Assembly: GCF_001436755.1 (NCBI RefSeq) | Contig: NZ_AYZD01000017.1 | Location: 75,062-139,061 of the forward strand | DNA length: 64,000 nucleotides | DNA from: Liquorilactobacillus aquaticus DSM 21051 | GTDB lineage: Bacteria > Bacillota > Bacilli > Lactobacillales > Lactobacillaceae | Direction: 5' to 3' | Shown: piece by piece, positions 55,001 to 63,492 of the stretch | Layout of the letters: each line of letters begins with the position of its first letter | Numbering within the stretch: the stretch's first letter is position 1 | Program-made: the position numbers and the translations under genes | The notes under the pieces: generated by a model | Told to the model about the DNA's origin: nothing | Databases searched by the model: none | The model's input: the letters and a program-made list of their open reading frames with translations, nothing else

Positions 55001-55046
55001 AAAGGGGCAATTCAAAACTTATGTTTTGATCTGTCCCTTTGTTTTG
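55001..55046. terminator. Bidirectional terminator after the decarboxylase gene
   Basis: Stem AAAGGG-CA-TCAAAAC paired with GTTTTGA-TG-CCCTTT around TTAT, followed by TGTTTTG. It separates the decarboxylase from the convergent deoxyribosyltransferase gene. Confidence 0.85.
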
Positions 55047-55097
55047 TCTGCCAATGACAAGCATCCGTCTTTATTTAGCAGTTATTTTACACAAAAA

Positions 55098-55571
55098 TCA
55101 AAAAACATTTCGTTTCGATGGCTTAGATCTAAGTTCATCAAAATCATATTTAGCTAATTCGTCTAAGCCATTTCGACTTGCATCAAAATAAGCTGTTAAA
55201 CTTTGCGCAATCATCAAGTTTAGTTCTTTTGCAGGATCAAATTGGACGACTGCAATAGGTATGTCGGATTGGAAGGCAGCACCGATCTCAAACATTGTTC
55301 CAGAATCAGGTTCGTTATCACTTTCTTCAGCTTTGTAGTCCATGATAGCAACTAGAATGTCAGCACGATGCACTTGGCGGATGTCTGAAGCAAAAACATA
55401 TTGCTGCCAAGCGCGACTGCCAAATTTTTCTTCTTCGAACTGATGTTCTTGAGGTAAAAAAATATTGTGCGAATCAATGGTGTTATTGGAAAGTAATGTA
55501 TCTTTAACTTTTTGAATTCGTTCTTTTTGATGGTTACTAAAAAAGGGTGCTGCAAGATAGACTTTGTTCAA
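55098..55571 (-). CDS. Nucleoside 2-deoxyribosyltransferase
   Basis: The frame opens at an ATG at 55601 without a ribosome site; a TTG at 55571 lies 8 nt after GCGAGG and gives 157 residues, the length of the L. leichmannii enzyme, so it is preferred. The fold starts with NKVYLAAPFFSNHQKER. The catalytic glutamate is in DSGTMFEIGAAFQSDIPI, with nearby DNEPD and an Asn near the C-terminus (KRNVF). It moves deoxyribose between nucleobases in salvage. It is divergent from a deoxynucleoside kinase gene; the two make a salvage unit typical of lactobacilli that need deoxynucleosides. Confidence 0.88.
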   Translation of the reverse strand: MNKVYLAAPFFSNHQKERIQKVKDTLLSNNTIDSHNIFLPQEHQFEEEKFGSRAWQQYVFASDIRQVHRADILVAIMDYKAEESDNEPDSGTMFEIGAAFQSDIPIAVVQFDPAKELNLMIAQSLTAYFDASRNGLDELAKYDFDELRSKPSKRNVF

Positions 55572-55745
55572 TGGCTTGACCTCGCTTTTTATAGTCTGCA
55601 TAGATACAATATACAGTAGATATCTACATGATATACACTATATTATGTAAATGCAATCCTTTATTTTTAGGATGAGACCGAGTATGATGATTGGTGGTCA
55701 CTAATTTGGCATGGTCGGAATACTGATTGGCAGAGAAAGGGTGTA

Positions 55746-56489
55746 TTGATTATTTTGATTACATTATCAGGTATTATCGGTTCCGGGAAATCGAGTTTAA
55801 CTGCAATTTTGGCAAATGAGCTGGGGACTAAGGCTTTTTTTGAGCCAGTTAAAGATAACCCTGTTTTACCGCTTTTTTATAAGGGAAATGAAATTGCTGC
55901 AAATAAAAGAGCTGCAGGGGACAAAGAGGCAACTAATCCCTATGCATACTTGCTGCAGACCTTTTTTTTAAATCGTCGCTTTAAAATGATAAAAGAAGCG
56001 ATGAAAGACGATAATAACATTTTGGATCGATCGATCTATGAAGACGAGCTATTCATGAAAATGAACACAGACATGGGAAATGCAACTCAAGTTGAGTATC
56101 AGATATATAAAAGTTTGTTGAAAAACATGATGGAAGAGTTGCCTTATGCTGCCAAGAAAAAATCACCAGACTTGATGATTACGATCAAGGTCTCGTACGA
56201 AACGATGATTAAGCGAATTACTAAACGTGGGCGCGAGTATGAGCTGATTCAAAATGATCCTTCATTAGCAGACTATTATAAGAAACTCTTAGGCTATTAT
56301 GACGAGTGGATGAAGCAGTATGATGTTTCGCCACTATTGATTATTGATGGGGATAAATATGACTTCATCGGTAATGCGGACGATCGGATTACTGTTCTTA
56401 AAACGATTGAGGAACGGTTGTTGGAATTAAATAAATTGACTTCCAGCGAGGCTGCGGAGATAGAGAAAAGACACACACAGCCATTTTAA
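55746..56489 (+). CDS. Deoxynucleoside kinase (deoxyadenosine/deoxyguanosine type)
   Basis: About 245 residues. The P-loop is LSGIIGSGKSSLT at the N-terminus; FFEPVKDNP is the substrate-facing region, followed by NILDRSIYEDELFM with the DRS motif (ERS/DRS of the dNK family), and ITKRGREYE as the LID arginines. The start is uncertain: TTG at 55746 lies only about 4 nt from AAAGGG, while TTG at 55755 has longer spacing and also fits. It phosphorylates deoxynucleosides from the divergent deoxyribosyltransferase reaction. It carries a C-terminal extension of about 25 residues rich in charged residues. Confidence 0.87.
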   Translation: MIILITLSGIIGSGKSSLTAILANELGTKAFFEPVKDNPVLPLFYKGNEIAANKRAAGDKEATNPYAYLLQTFFLNRRFKMIKEAMKDDNNILDRSIYEDELFMKMNTDMGNATQVEYQIYKSLLKNMMEELPYAAKKKSPDLMITIKVSYETMIKRITKRGREYELIQNDPSLADYYKKLLGYYDEWMKQYDVSPLLIIDGDKYDFIGNADDRITVLKTIEERLLELNKLTSSEAAEIEKRHTQPF

Positions 56490-56540
56490 TGAAGTAAGCT
56501 CATTGATGGAAGGCTTGTGCTGAGGTCTCTTGTTTACAAG

Positions 56541-56574
56541 GTTGTTTCAAACAAAGTATACTTGAGGAAACAAC
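56541..56574. promoter_or_regulatory. Inverted repeat upstream of the second CPBP gene
   Basis: GTTGTTTC at 56541-56548 and GAAACAAC at 56567-56574 are perfect 8-bp inverted arms. The left arm continues into a near-palindrome TTGTTTCAAACAA. It may be an operator. Confidence 0.4.
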
Positions 56575-56619
56575 TTCGAGGTGAAATGTGTGAATTTATT
56601 TAACAGAGATAAGGAAAAA

Positions 56620-57543
56620 ATGAGCGAAAGAAAAGTAGTTAATAAGAAAATCGGCAAAATTTTAGTGATAACAGCAATTTATTTTATCGTATTTCAAATA
56701 ACGGCAACGGCAGCCAGTATCGTGATGATGCTGCACAAGAATGGGTCTAGCTATTCAATTGCCGCATTAGAGAAAAGCGGTGTTCCATATTTTGTTGCGC
56801 TTGCATGCGGTATGTTGGTTATAGTTGCTGTTTCTTCACCTCGATTGAAAAGAAAAATATTTATGGAAACGAATATTAAGATGACAACAGGTGTTTTTCT
56901 GTGTTTACTGGCGGTTATGATGAGCGGGCAGATAGTTTCGAGTGTGTATGGGTCGGCTCTTGAATCTTTCCTTAATCTTTTTGGATACAGTGCAACCGCC
57001 CAAATGCAGGCGGCAACTGCACATAGTCAGACCTTTTCAATGTTGATGTATGCAAGCCTTCTTGGCCCTTTGAGTGAGGAGATTGTTTTTAGAGGCTTTT
57101 TGCTTAGAAGTCTTGAACCATACGGGAAAAAGTTTACAATTATTATTTCAGCCTATATGTTTGGTTTATACCATGCCAACCTTATTCAAAGCCCATTTGC
57201 TTTTCTTCTAGGCCTCGTGCTCGGATATACGGCACTGACTTACGGTTTGAAGTGGTCCTTTGCACTTCATGTTTTTAACAATTTTATTTTAGGAGATTTT
57301 TTGATTTATATATTACGTAATGTACCTACCCATCAAGCCGAGAGTATCAGCGGAATGATTCTTCTCTTTGGCGGCCTGATGGGCGTGTGGGTATTATGGA
57401 AAAAGCGGAATGAAATCAAGGCTTGGTTAAAAGCCCAGCAAGGAGATCAGTCATATCTGAAGAGAACCTTTTTTGGACGATATAATGTTGTAATAACTGT
57501 GGTGGTCTTTGTTTTAGCATGTATGGGATTGGAAAAACTTTGA
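56620..57543 (+). CDS. CPBP (Abi) family intramembrane metalloprotease
   Basis: About 307 residues from ATG 56620, which follows AAGGA; the frame is open from GTG 56581, but that start has a poorer site. About eight membrane helices. The active-site motifs are clear: SEEIVFRGFLLRSLEPYG (EExxxRG), FGLYHANLIQSP and LHVFNNF. Compared with the CPBP protein at 801, this is longer and closer to the housekeeping CAAX-type proteases often found near stress genes. Substrates unknown. Followed by a universal stress protein gene with its own promoter that overlaps this gene's stop codon. Confidence 0.85.
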   Translation: MSERKVVNKKIGKILVITAIYFIVFQITATAASIVMMLHKNGSSYSIAALEKSGVPYFVALACGMLVIVAVSSPRLKRKIFMETNIKMTTGVFLCLLAVMMSGQIVSSVYGSALESFLNLFGYSATAQMQAATAHSQTFSMLMYASLLGPLSEEIVFRGFLLRSLEPYGKKFTIIISAYMFGLYHANLIQSPFAFLLGLVLGYTALTYGLKWSFALHVFNNFILGDFLIYILRNVPTHQAESISGMILLFGGLMGVWVLWKKRNEIKAWLKAQQGDQSYLKRTFFGRYNVVITVVVFVLACMGLEKL

Positions 57544-57576
57544 AGCAGTCAGTGTCTCAATGCTATAATAGAGACA
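57540..57576 (+). promoter_or_regulatory. Promoter of the universal stress protein gene, inside an inverted repeat
   Basis: TTGAAG (57540-57545), 18-bp spacer, TATAAT (57564-57569) with an extended TGC. The -10 box is flanked by TGTCTC (57553-57558) and GAGACA (57571-57576), so a dimeric regulator could cover it. Confidence 0.6.
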
Positions 57577-57672
57577 AACGGAAGCGCTATTTGCTGTTTA
57601 TTGCGGCACTTTCATTGTTGGAAGAACGGTGAGCGTGGAAGTCTTTAGTTTGTAAAAGATGGGGTGATTAGG

Positions 57673-58137
57673 ATGGCTCAAAAGTATGAACGTGTTCTGG
57701 CGGCGGTTGATGGTTCTAAGGGTGCCGAAGCTGCTTTAAAAAAAGCTGTGGAAATAGTTAAACGTAATCATACGAAATTAGATGTGTTACGAGTACTTGA
57801 TTTAAACTCACTTGAATATGGCGGAGCAGGAATTGCATTAGATGGTGAGCGTGTTTATAAGATTGAACAGGCTAACGAAGAATATATGCATAAACTAAAA
57901 CAATCCCTGATAAAGGATGGTCTTGCAGAAGAACAGGTCAATGTCCATTTACGTTTTGGAAATCCCAAAATTGTGGTTGTGGATGATTTTCAGCCTGAAT
58001 ATCGAAATGATCTGATCGTCGTAGGGTCAACAGGAAAGAACTTCATTGAGCGTTTAGTTGTTGGATCTGTAGCTTCTTACATTACACGTAATGCTGCATG
58101 TGACGTCTTAATGGCTCGTCCAGATAAAAACAAATAA
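57673..58137 (+). CDS. Universal stress protein, UspA family
   Basis: 154 residues from ATG 57673, with GGGGTGA 7 nt upstream; an in-frame GTG at 57664 is less well placed. Fold landmarks: VLAAVDGSKGAEAALKKAVE at the start, VDDFQPEYRNDLIVVGSTGKNFIERLVVGSVASYITRNAACDVLMARP at the end, in which GSTGKNFIERLVVGS is the ATP-binding loop. An ATP-binding UspA-type protein is therefore likely. Monocistronic with its own palindromic promoter and a strong terminator. Role is stress survival; the trigger is unknown. Confidence 0.92.
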   Translation: MAQKYERVLAAVDGSKGAEAALKKAVEIVKRNHTKLDVLRVLDLNSLEYGGAGIALDGERVYKIEQANEEYMHKLKQSLIKDGLAEEQVNVHLRFGNPKIVVVDDFQPEYRNDLIVVGSTGKNFIERLVVGSVASYITRNAACDVLMARPDKNK

Positions 58138-58148
58138 AAATAAACATA

Positions 58149-58216
58149 AAAAAACTGCTGCAGGCAGATAAGACCTAGATCGTTTCCCTAATCTCATCTG
58201 TTTGCAGCAGTTTTTT
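58149..58216. terminator. Bidirectional terminator between convergent genes
   Basis: Long hairpin: AAAAAACTGCTGCA paired with TGCAGCAGTTTTTT, with a second inner pairing CAGAT/ATCTG. A and T runs on the flanks serve both the universal stress gene and the minus-strand glnP-type gene. Confidence 0.93.
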
Positions 58217-58225
58217 AATTTGTGG

Positions 58226-59686
58226 TTATTTATTGATTTTATGTTCGATTAATTTCGAGAGCCATGTCAGGATGGTAATGAGTAATAGATAAATTATTGC
58301 AATGATTGTCCAGATCCTAAAGCCTTCAAGGTTGCGCGCAATAATTATTTTACCAGTTTGTGTTAATTCAAGAATGCCGATTATTGAAAGAATTGAAGTA
58401 TCCTTAAGCGTAATGATGAACTGATTGATGAAAGAAGGGATCATCATCCTAAGCCCCTGGGGTAGAATGATCTTACGCATGGATTTACCGAAAGATAGCC
58501 CCAGACTTCTTGCAGCTTCCATTTGACCCGTGTCTACAGCTTCAATGCCGCCCTTGACAAAGGCGGCAGTATAAGCACCTTCGTTTAGCGATAGTGTGAT
58601 AATACCGGCTGTGAAAGCAGAGATCTTTGTCCCAGTCAAACTTGGGATGCCATTATAGATAAATAAGGCTAAGACTAGCAATGGCAATCCCCGGAGAATG
58701 TAAATAAGTGTAACTGATGTGCCTTGGGCAAGTTTGCTGGGTATGACACCTAAGAGACCAAGCAAAATTCCAAAAAGAGTAGCACAAATAATAGAGACAA
58801 GCGTTAACTCGATTGTTTTCCCGAGTCCAGTCAGTAAGGTATTTTTATTCTGTTTTAGTAAGCCAATAAAGGTATGGTTACTCTTTTGCGCTGTAGAGTT
58901 TTCTTTTTGCTGCTTTTTTGTAGCAGAGCTATCTAGATACTTATTAATGATTTTGTTATATTGACCATTTTTTTTCAATTTTTTCAACCCAGTATTGAAC
59001 TTGGAGAGCAATTCTTGATTATGGCCTTTCATTACTGCAAAACCATAATGGCCTCCTTGAGCGGGCTTAGTCACAATTTTTAGTTTAAGCCCGGTTTTGA
59101 TAGCGTACTGCATGACAGGATTGTCTTCAAAGCACGCAACTGAATTGCCTGTGGTAACGTCATTATACATATTATCAGAATCATCGAAAATAACAGTCTT
59201 AAAACCGTATTTTGATTTCAATGTTTCAGCGTAGGTTGCTGCAGCAGTTCCAGTTTTCAGAGCGACCCTTTTTCCACGCAATTGGTTAAAGTTTTGTATA
59301 TGACTTTTTTTAGCAACAGCCATTACAAAGCCTGTCTTGTAATAAGGATCTGAAAAGTCAAACTTTTCTTGTCTCTCAGGGGTGATCGCCATTCCTGCCA
59401 TTACACCATCAATTTGACCAGACTGCATTGACTGGACAGCAGCGTTGAAGCCGATGGCCTTTATATTAACTTTGAAATCTTCAGTTTTAGCAATAGCTTT
59501 CATCAGATCAATATCGATACCAACATATTTATTATTTGAATTTGCAAATTCAAATGGTGGGTAAGTCACGTCTGTTCCAATTTGATAAGTTTTTTCTGCA
59601 GCTTTAGCAGGTGAAACACCAATCAAACAAACAAAGGCTATCAAGCTGATGGAAAATAAGAATGTGAAAATAGTTTTTTTGTGCAA
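58226..59686 (-). CDS. glnP: Fused substrate-binding/permease protein of a glutamine-type ABC importer
   Basis: About 486 residues from TTG 59686, which has GCGAGG at 9 nt and gives a clean signal peptide (HKKTIFTFLFSISLIAFV, cleavage near AKAAEK); a TTG at 59707 has no ribosome site. Residues about 35-260 are one SBP_bac_3 domain (IGTDVTYPPFEFANSNNKYVGIDIDLM). The permease half follows after a Lys/Gln-rich linker, with IYILRGLPLLVLALFIYNGIP, the EAA-type loop GQMEAARSLGLSFGKSMRKIILPQGLR and KDTSILSIIG. It is the GlnP architecture with a single binding domain. No GlnQ ATPase gene is next to it, so it must share an ATPase encoded elsewhere, possibly the one at 31310. Confidence 0.88.
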   Translation of the reverse strand: MHKKTIFTFLFSISLIAFVCLIGVSPAKAAEKTYQIGTDVTYPPFEFANSNNKYVGIDIDLMKAIAKTEDFKVNIKAIGFNAAVQSMQSGQIDGVMAGMAITPERQEKFDFSDPYYKTGFVMAVAKKSHIQNFNQLRGKRVALKTGTAAATYAETLKSKYGFKTVIFDDSDNMYNDVTTGNSVACFEDNPVMQYAIKTGLKLKIVTKPAQGGHYGFAVMKGHNQELLSKFNTGLKKLKKNGQYNKIINKYLDSSATKKQQKENSTAQKSNHTFIGLLKQNKNTLLTGLGKTIELTLVSIICATLFGILLGLLGVIPSKLAQGTSVTLIYILRGLPLLVLALFIYNGIPSLTGTKISAFTAGIITLSLNEGAYTAAFVKGGIEAVDTGQMEAARSLGLSFGKSMRKIILPQGLRMMIPSFINQFIITLKDTSILSIIGILELTQTGKIIIARNLEGFRIWTIIAIIYLLLITILTWLSKLIEHKINK

Positions 59687-59869
59687 GAAGGATAACCTCG
59701 CTCTCAATTTTGTAGTAATTTAAAGAATAAACAATTTTGTTATTACACTATTCTATAGTAACACAAGAAATCTTAGCTTTTTTATTGATTAATAAATATA
59801 AAAAATCCATTTGGAGTGGTTAAAAAGGTTTAAATACGTAATTTAAAATAAGGTGGATATATATCTTTC

Positions 59870-59898
59870 TTGAAAGCGTTTTATTTATGTAGTAAGAT
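59870..59898 (+). promoter_or_regulatory. Promoter with cre-like overlap for the EEP-family gene
   Basis: TTGAAA (59870-59875), 17-bp spacer, TAAGAT (59893-59898). TGAAAGCGTTTTAT at 59871-59884 overlaps it and resembles a cre site except in the last two positions, suggesting catabolite control. Confidence 0.6.
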
Positions 59899-59924
59899 TC
59901 CTTGTTAGGGAGGGCGATCAAAGT

Positions 59925-60770
59925 ATGAAGATATTAACATTGAATTGTCATACTTCAAATGAATGTGATACAAAGCAGCAGATTGATGCAATTGTTGATC
60001 TGATTGTTAGTGAGAAAATCACTTCATTTTGTTTGCAGGATGTGAGGCAAGCGCGAATCGGGAGAATAGTTGATGCTGTTTGTTTGAAGCGGATGCGGTT
60101 TATGGGAGATGAGTTTGCTGAAATTCCTATCAGATCGGAAAATTTTGCCTTGCTCCTTCAAAAAAAACTACAAAAAATTAAAAATAATTTTTCTTGGACT
60201 TGGACGGCCGCGCATGAAATTGATAATACTTTCGATGAAGGATTAGCCATTTTTTCAAAAATTCCAATTACGACAGTAAAAACGGAGCTACTAACAGAAA
60301 ATTTTGAGTATAATGATCAGAATAGAAGAAAAGGAATCGCTGTCAATTTAAAAAATGGATGGACACTTGTTAATGTCCATTTCAATGAGCAATATAACCA
60401 GTTTCTGCGCGAATGGAGCAAGGCAATGACATGGGTAAAATCGATTAGGAAAAATGATGTGCTTTTTTTGATGGGAGATTTTAACCTCGATGCAGAAAGC
60501 AACATATTAGGGTATACAAAGATTTGTGAACATTTTCAAGATACTTACGCAGCTGCGCTTTCGCGTGGCGATGGACTGACCGTTCGTGGAGCAGTCAGAG
60601 GTTGGCAAGATAGTCAAATTGGCAAACGAATTGACTATATTCTAGCGTACCCTGCCCAGCCAATAGTCTCTAGTCGTATTTATTTTGAAGGAAATTTGAC
60701 ACCAAGAATTTCAAGCCATGCGGGTGTTGTAATTGAAATGGAGGATGCAGCTAAAAGCAAAAGTGTTTAA
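59925..60770 (+). CDS. Endonuclease/exonuclease/phosphatase (EEP) superfamily protein
   Basis: 281 residues, cytosolic. EEP landmarks in order: KILTLNCHTSN (Asn), CLQDVRQ (where an E is usual, Q/D is seen), a central IFSKIPI, LVNVHF (His), MGDFNLDAES (DxN), RIDYILAYP (Asp), and SSHAGVVIEM (the final His of the SDH motif, here SSH). These support a metal-dependent phosphoesterase, though the first glutamate looks substituted (Gln-Asp). AGGGAGG precedes the ATG. Relatives in lactobacilli are annotated as nucleases or phosphatases without experimental work; the real substrate could be nucleic acid, a lipid or an inositol-type phosphate. Confidence 0.8.
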   Translation: MKILTLNCHTSNECDTKQQIDAIVDLIVSEKITSFCLQDVRQARIGRIVDAVCLKRMRFMGDEFAEIPIRSENFALLLQKKLQKIKNNFSWTWTAAHEIDNTFDEGLAIFSKIPITTVKTELLTENFEYNDQNRRKGIAVNLKNGWTLVNVHFNEQYNQFLREWSKAMTWVKSIRKNDVLFLMGDFNLDAESNILGYTKICEHFQDTYAAALSRGDGLTVRGAVRGWQDSQIGKRIDYILAYPAQPIVSSRIYFEGNLTPRISSHAGVVIEMEDAAKSKSV

Positions 60771-60797
60771 GAGTGACGTTTCTATGTGGGACAAAAA

Positions 60798-60841
60798 AAT
60801 TAGTTCTAGGAACTCGGAATAAAGAGTTTCTAGAGCTAATT
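60798..60841 (-). terminator. Terminator downstream of uppP
   Basis: Stem AATTAG-TCTAG-AACTC paired with GAGTT-CTAGA-CTAATT with small mismatches. Read on the minus strand, it is followed by seven T. Confidence 0.75.
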
Positions 60842-60966
60842 CTAGTATTTGCTGATATTAAAAATATTTTGGAAGTGTGTCAACCGTCGTTAGACTGGTT
60901 TTGAGCACTATCTGAGAATTACAAACATGAGTGATTCGTAGAATTAGAATATAAGCTTTTATAGTC

Positions 60967-61794
60967 TTAATGAACCAGTGCAAAATACCCAATGACAATG
61001 ATACCCAAAATAATACGATACCATCCAAAGGCTTTGAAGTCATTTTTCTTAACATAGTTTAGCAAGAAACGGATTGATATGTATGCTACAACGAAAGAAA
61101 CAATTACACCAACTGCAAGAACGAGTCCTGGTAATCCTGCTAAGGATCCACCATGTTTGAAAAATTTATAAAGTTTGAGAAGAGAAGCACCAAACATAGT
61201 TGGAATTGCAAGGAAGAATGAGAACTCAGTCGCTACATAACGGGAGGTTCCAATGGTAATTCCACCTAAAATGGTTGAACCTGAACGTGATGTACCGGGA
61301 ACGAGTGAAAGAATCTGAAAAAGACCAATTGCAATTGCTGTTTTATAAGATAAAGTGTTTAAATCAGCATATTTAGGCTCAATGTTCCGATTACGATTTT
61401 CAATAAGAATGAATAATACACCATATACAATAAGGGCCATAGACACAACGAACCAGTTCATCAAATGTTCATCCATCCAATCATTTAGTGGCAAGCCAAT
61501 AATTGCGGATGGAAGAACGGCGATTATTACTTTCTTCCAAAGTGTCCAAGTGTTTTTCTTTTCAAGTGTATTTTTCTGAGGTGACCAAGGGTTTAACTTG
61601 TGAAAATAAATAACAACGACTGCCATAATTGCTCCAAGCTGGATAACAACGTTAAACATATCGATGAATTGAGATGATTGCTCTAACTTGATGAACTGAT
61701 CAACTAAGACAAGATGTCCTGTTGAACTAATAGGTAAGAATTCAGTGACACCTTCAACTATTCCTAATATTATAGCTTTGATAATATCAAACAT
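60967..61794 (-). CDS. uppP: Undecaprenyl-diphosphatase
   Basis: 275 residues with about eight helices. Both BacA/UppP signatures are present: [17 protein letters not shown] near residues 14-30 with its catalytic Glu and Ser-Thr-Gly, and [17 protein letters not shown] near residue 162 with the PGxSRSG phosphate-binding loop. It dephosphorylates undecaprenyl pyrophosphate on the outer leaflet, recycling the carrier for cell wall synthesis; overproduction gives bacitracin resistance. AAGGAGA precedes the ATG. A single gene with its own terminator at 60798. Confidence 0.95.
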   Translation of the reverse strand: MFDIIKAIILGIVEGVTEFLPISSTGHLVLVDQFIKLEQSSQFIDMFNVVIQLGAIMAVVVIYFHKLNPWSPQKNTLEKKNTWTLWKKVIIAVLPSAIIGLPLNDWMDEHLMNWFVVSMALIVYGVLFILIENRNRNIEPKYADLNTLSYKTAIAIGLFQILSLVPGTSRSGSTILGGITIGTSRYVATEFSFFLAIPTMFGASLLKLYKFFKHGGSLAGLPGLVLAVGVIVSFVVAYISIRFLLNYVKKNDFKAFGWYRIILGIIVIGYFALVH

Positions 61795-61961
61795 AAAAAA
61801 TCTCCTTCATACATTAAAAATTGATTTCACTGTATTATCATACTTCATTTAACACTGATAAACAATTTTAGTTAGTTGTTTTATGTTCGCTTAAAGGAAA
61901 ATTAACTAACTATTTAATTTATTTTTAAAAAAATATTAATGAATTTTCAGTTGGCAACAAA

Positions 61962-62005
61962 AAAGAAAACTAGGTCAAAAGTTAAATTTTGATCTAGTTT
62001 TCTTT
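61962..62005 (-). terminator. Terminator of the FAH-family hydratase gene
   Basis: Stem AAAGAAAACTAG-TCAAAA paired with TTTTGA-CTAGTTTTCTTT (one mismatch). Read on the minus strand, it is followed by a T-run. Confidence 0.85.
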
Positions 62006-62010
62006 TGATC

Positions 62011-62120
62011 CCGTATAAATGTATTCATAAGTCAAAGTTTCTGTCTAGCTTCGAATTACTTATAGCAAAAAGGTGTGCTATGTTCGTAATCTCACGTCAG
62101 TACCCAAAACTTACCGGCTT
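62011..62120. repeat. Intergenic repeat element, copy B
   Basis: Resembles the 48701-48810 element; the core here is 62072-62120, with blocks TTCGTAAT, AGTAC, CAAA and CCG in the same order. It lies in the 3' untranslated part of the hydratase transcript if that strand is used, and next to a long hairpin as in copy A. Confidence 0.5.
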
Positions 62121-62164
62121 ATGCCACACTCTCTATGCGTTCAAAGTAGTACAAGTACAAGTGG

Positions 62165-62971
62165 TTATTTCGCAACTTTTAATTCAACGGTGCCTAAACC
62201 ATGACTGAATGATACATCCCATTTTCCAGCTGTTAGTTTCGGCGGCAGAACGAACGTTCCAGATGAAACCATTTGTCCAGCCGTGAATTTTTTGTTTTGC
62301 GATTCAAGTTTTTCAACGAGCCAATGAAGGGATTTGAGAGGATTACCCAAAACTTCAGATGAAACACCATCTTTTACCTTTTTTCCATCGTGATGCAGTT
62401 CGCATTTTACTTCTGCAAGCTCAGTTACTGAAGAAAACACTTCATTCGTATTATATTCCTTACCATAGACTACCAGGCCGCCTACAGCTGCATCTGACAT
62501 CACCATATACTTAGAAAGGGTTGGAAACCAATCTTTAAAACGTGAATCTGGAACTTCAAGTCCACCGGCAACTGTTGTTTTATTCATCAATTCTTCAAGT
62601 GAATCAGACGCTGAGAGATCTTCTTTTGCCCGGAATTCAAGTTCCACTTCAACTAGTGGTTCCATTAAATCCTGTAGTTTCACAGCAACAGGAGCTTTTA
62701 GGAAATGGCTGGCTACTTGTGCTCCATATAGTGGAGAATCGGAATCAAACATCTTCTGAGTTTCAGCACTTGTCAAGGATACCTTATAGCCGCCAACTTC
62801 TTCATTCTTTAATTCAGTTAAACGTTCTTGGACGCGGTATGCTGTATCTGCGTCTGTTACTTGATTGTTCCATTCATTTTCTTTAAGCGGTTTTCTTGAT
62901 GAGTAAGCGTTAAAAAGCTCCTGTGCAAATTTTTCTTCAGTTTTTGATAATGTAGTTGTTTGTTGTGTCAT
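62165..62971 (-). CDS. 2-keto-4-pentenoate hydratase-like (FAH superfamily) protein
   Basis: About 268 residues from ATG 62971, which follows GGGGGT with good spacing; an upstream in-frame ATG at 63013 lies in the leader and has no ribosome site. The fold of the hydratase/decarboxylase branch of the fumarylacetoacetate hydrolase superfamily is recognisable: GGYKVSLTSAETQKMF, the metal ligands in EPLVEVELEFRAKEDL (ExE) and VAGGLEVPDSRF, and VLGNPLKSLHWLVEKL near the end. Bacterial relatives hydrate 2-hydroxypenta-2,4-dienoate in aromatic degradation, but no such pathway is seen here. Expression appears governed by a T-box responding to uncharged isoleucine tRNA. Confidence 0.83.
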   Translation of the reverse strand: MTQQTTTLSKTEEKFAQELFNAYSSRKPLKENEWNNQVTDADTAYRVQERLTELKNEEVGGYKVSLTSAETQKMFDSDSPLYGAQVASHFLKAPVAVKLQDLMEPLVEVELEFRAKEDLSASDSLEELMNKTTVAGGLEVPDSRFKDWFPTLSKYMVMSDAAVGGLVVYGKEYNTNEVFSSVTELAEVKCELHHDGKKVKDGVSSEVLGNPLKSLHWLVEKLESQNKKFTAGQMVSSGTFVLPPKLTAGKWDVSFSHGLGTVELKVAK

Positions 62972-63034
62972 GATGAATCTACCCCCGTTTATTGTTTTTA
63001 TATTTTTTGACAATTGAGATAGTCCTCATCTTTG

Positions 63035-63145
63035 TTATCTATGCCCACTAATGTGAGGACTGTACGTTAATTTTTGGAAAAAATTTATTTTAATAATCTG
63101 AATATCGCTTTCGTCAGAGCTTTTAATACCGCTTTCGCCTTTCAT
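63035..63145 (-). CDS. Possible 36-residue leader peptide between T-box and hydratase gene
   Basis: A minus-strand frame begins at ATG 63145-63143, preceded by GAGGTGAGGAC, and ends with TAA at 63037-63035. The predicted product is 36 residues, with an imperfect internal repeat (GESGIKSS, DESDIQII) and seven isoleucines. The ribosome site lies in GTGAGGAC (63148-63155), complementary to GTCCTCAC at the ORF's end (63053-63060), which is itself complementary to a second TGAGGAC at 63022-63028 before the hydratase gene. This could be a regulatory leader. It may also be chance; no homologue is known to me. Confidence 0.45.
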   Translation of the reverse strand: MKGESGIKSSDESDIQIIKINFFQKLTYSPHISGHR

Positions 63146-63185
63146 ACGTCCTCACCTCACTTAAATTAAGCTAAATTCGAATAAA

Positions 63186-63480
63186 AAAACGCCCTCTAAT
63201 TCAAAGACTATTTTTCTCTTTGAATTAGAGGGCGTCAAAACGCGTTACCACCTCATTTTATATTTTCATTGCTGAAAATACCTCACACAAACTATCAATT
63301 TATCAATTTGCTGGCCTGATAATGGTGGCAACCAGTGCAAGTTACTATTAAAGATTTCAATGCACAACTCATAGGTGATTTTCGTTTATCCTATCCAGTC
63401 CATCTTGCACCAAACGATGGCTCTCTAAGCTGATTCACATAAACTACTTTCCTAATCAACGTTTTTCTCACTCAAATTTA
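63186..63480 (-). promoter_or_regulatory. T-box riboswitch, probably isoleucine (AUC specifier)
   Basis: On the minus strand the T-box parts are readable. Stem I has AGTAGTTTAT paired with ATAAAC, an AGAGAGCC bulge region and a GGTGCAAGATGG apical part. The specifier loop after ATAAAC reads GAAAATCA before a CCTA that pairs with TAGG, giving AUC (Ile) in the specifier place. The T-box sequence ATGAGGTGGTAACGCG lies at 63241-63256. The terminator ACGCCCTCTAATTCAAAGA/TCTTTGAATTAGAGGGCGT with seven T closes it at 63186-63235. Uncharged isoleucyl tRNA would permit readthrough into the leader ORF and the hydratase gene. Confidence 0.93.
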
Positions 63481-63492
63481 ATTATTGACTGT

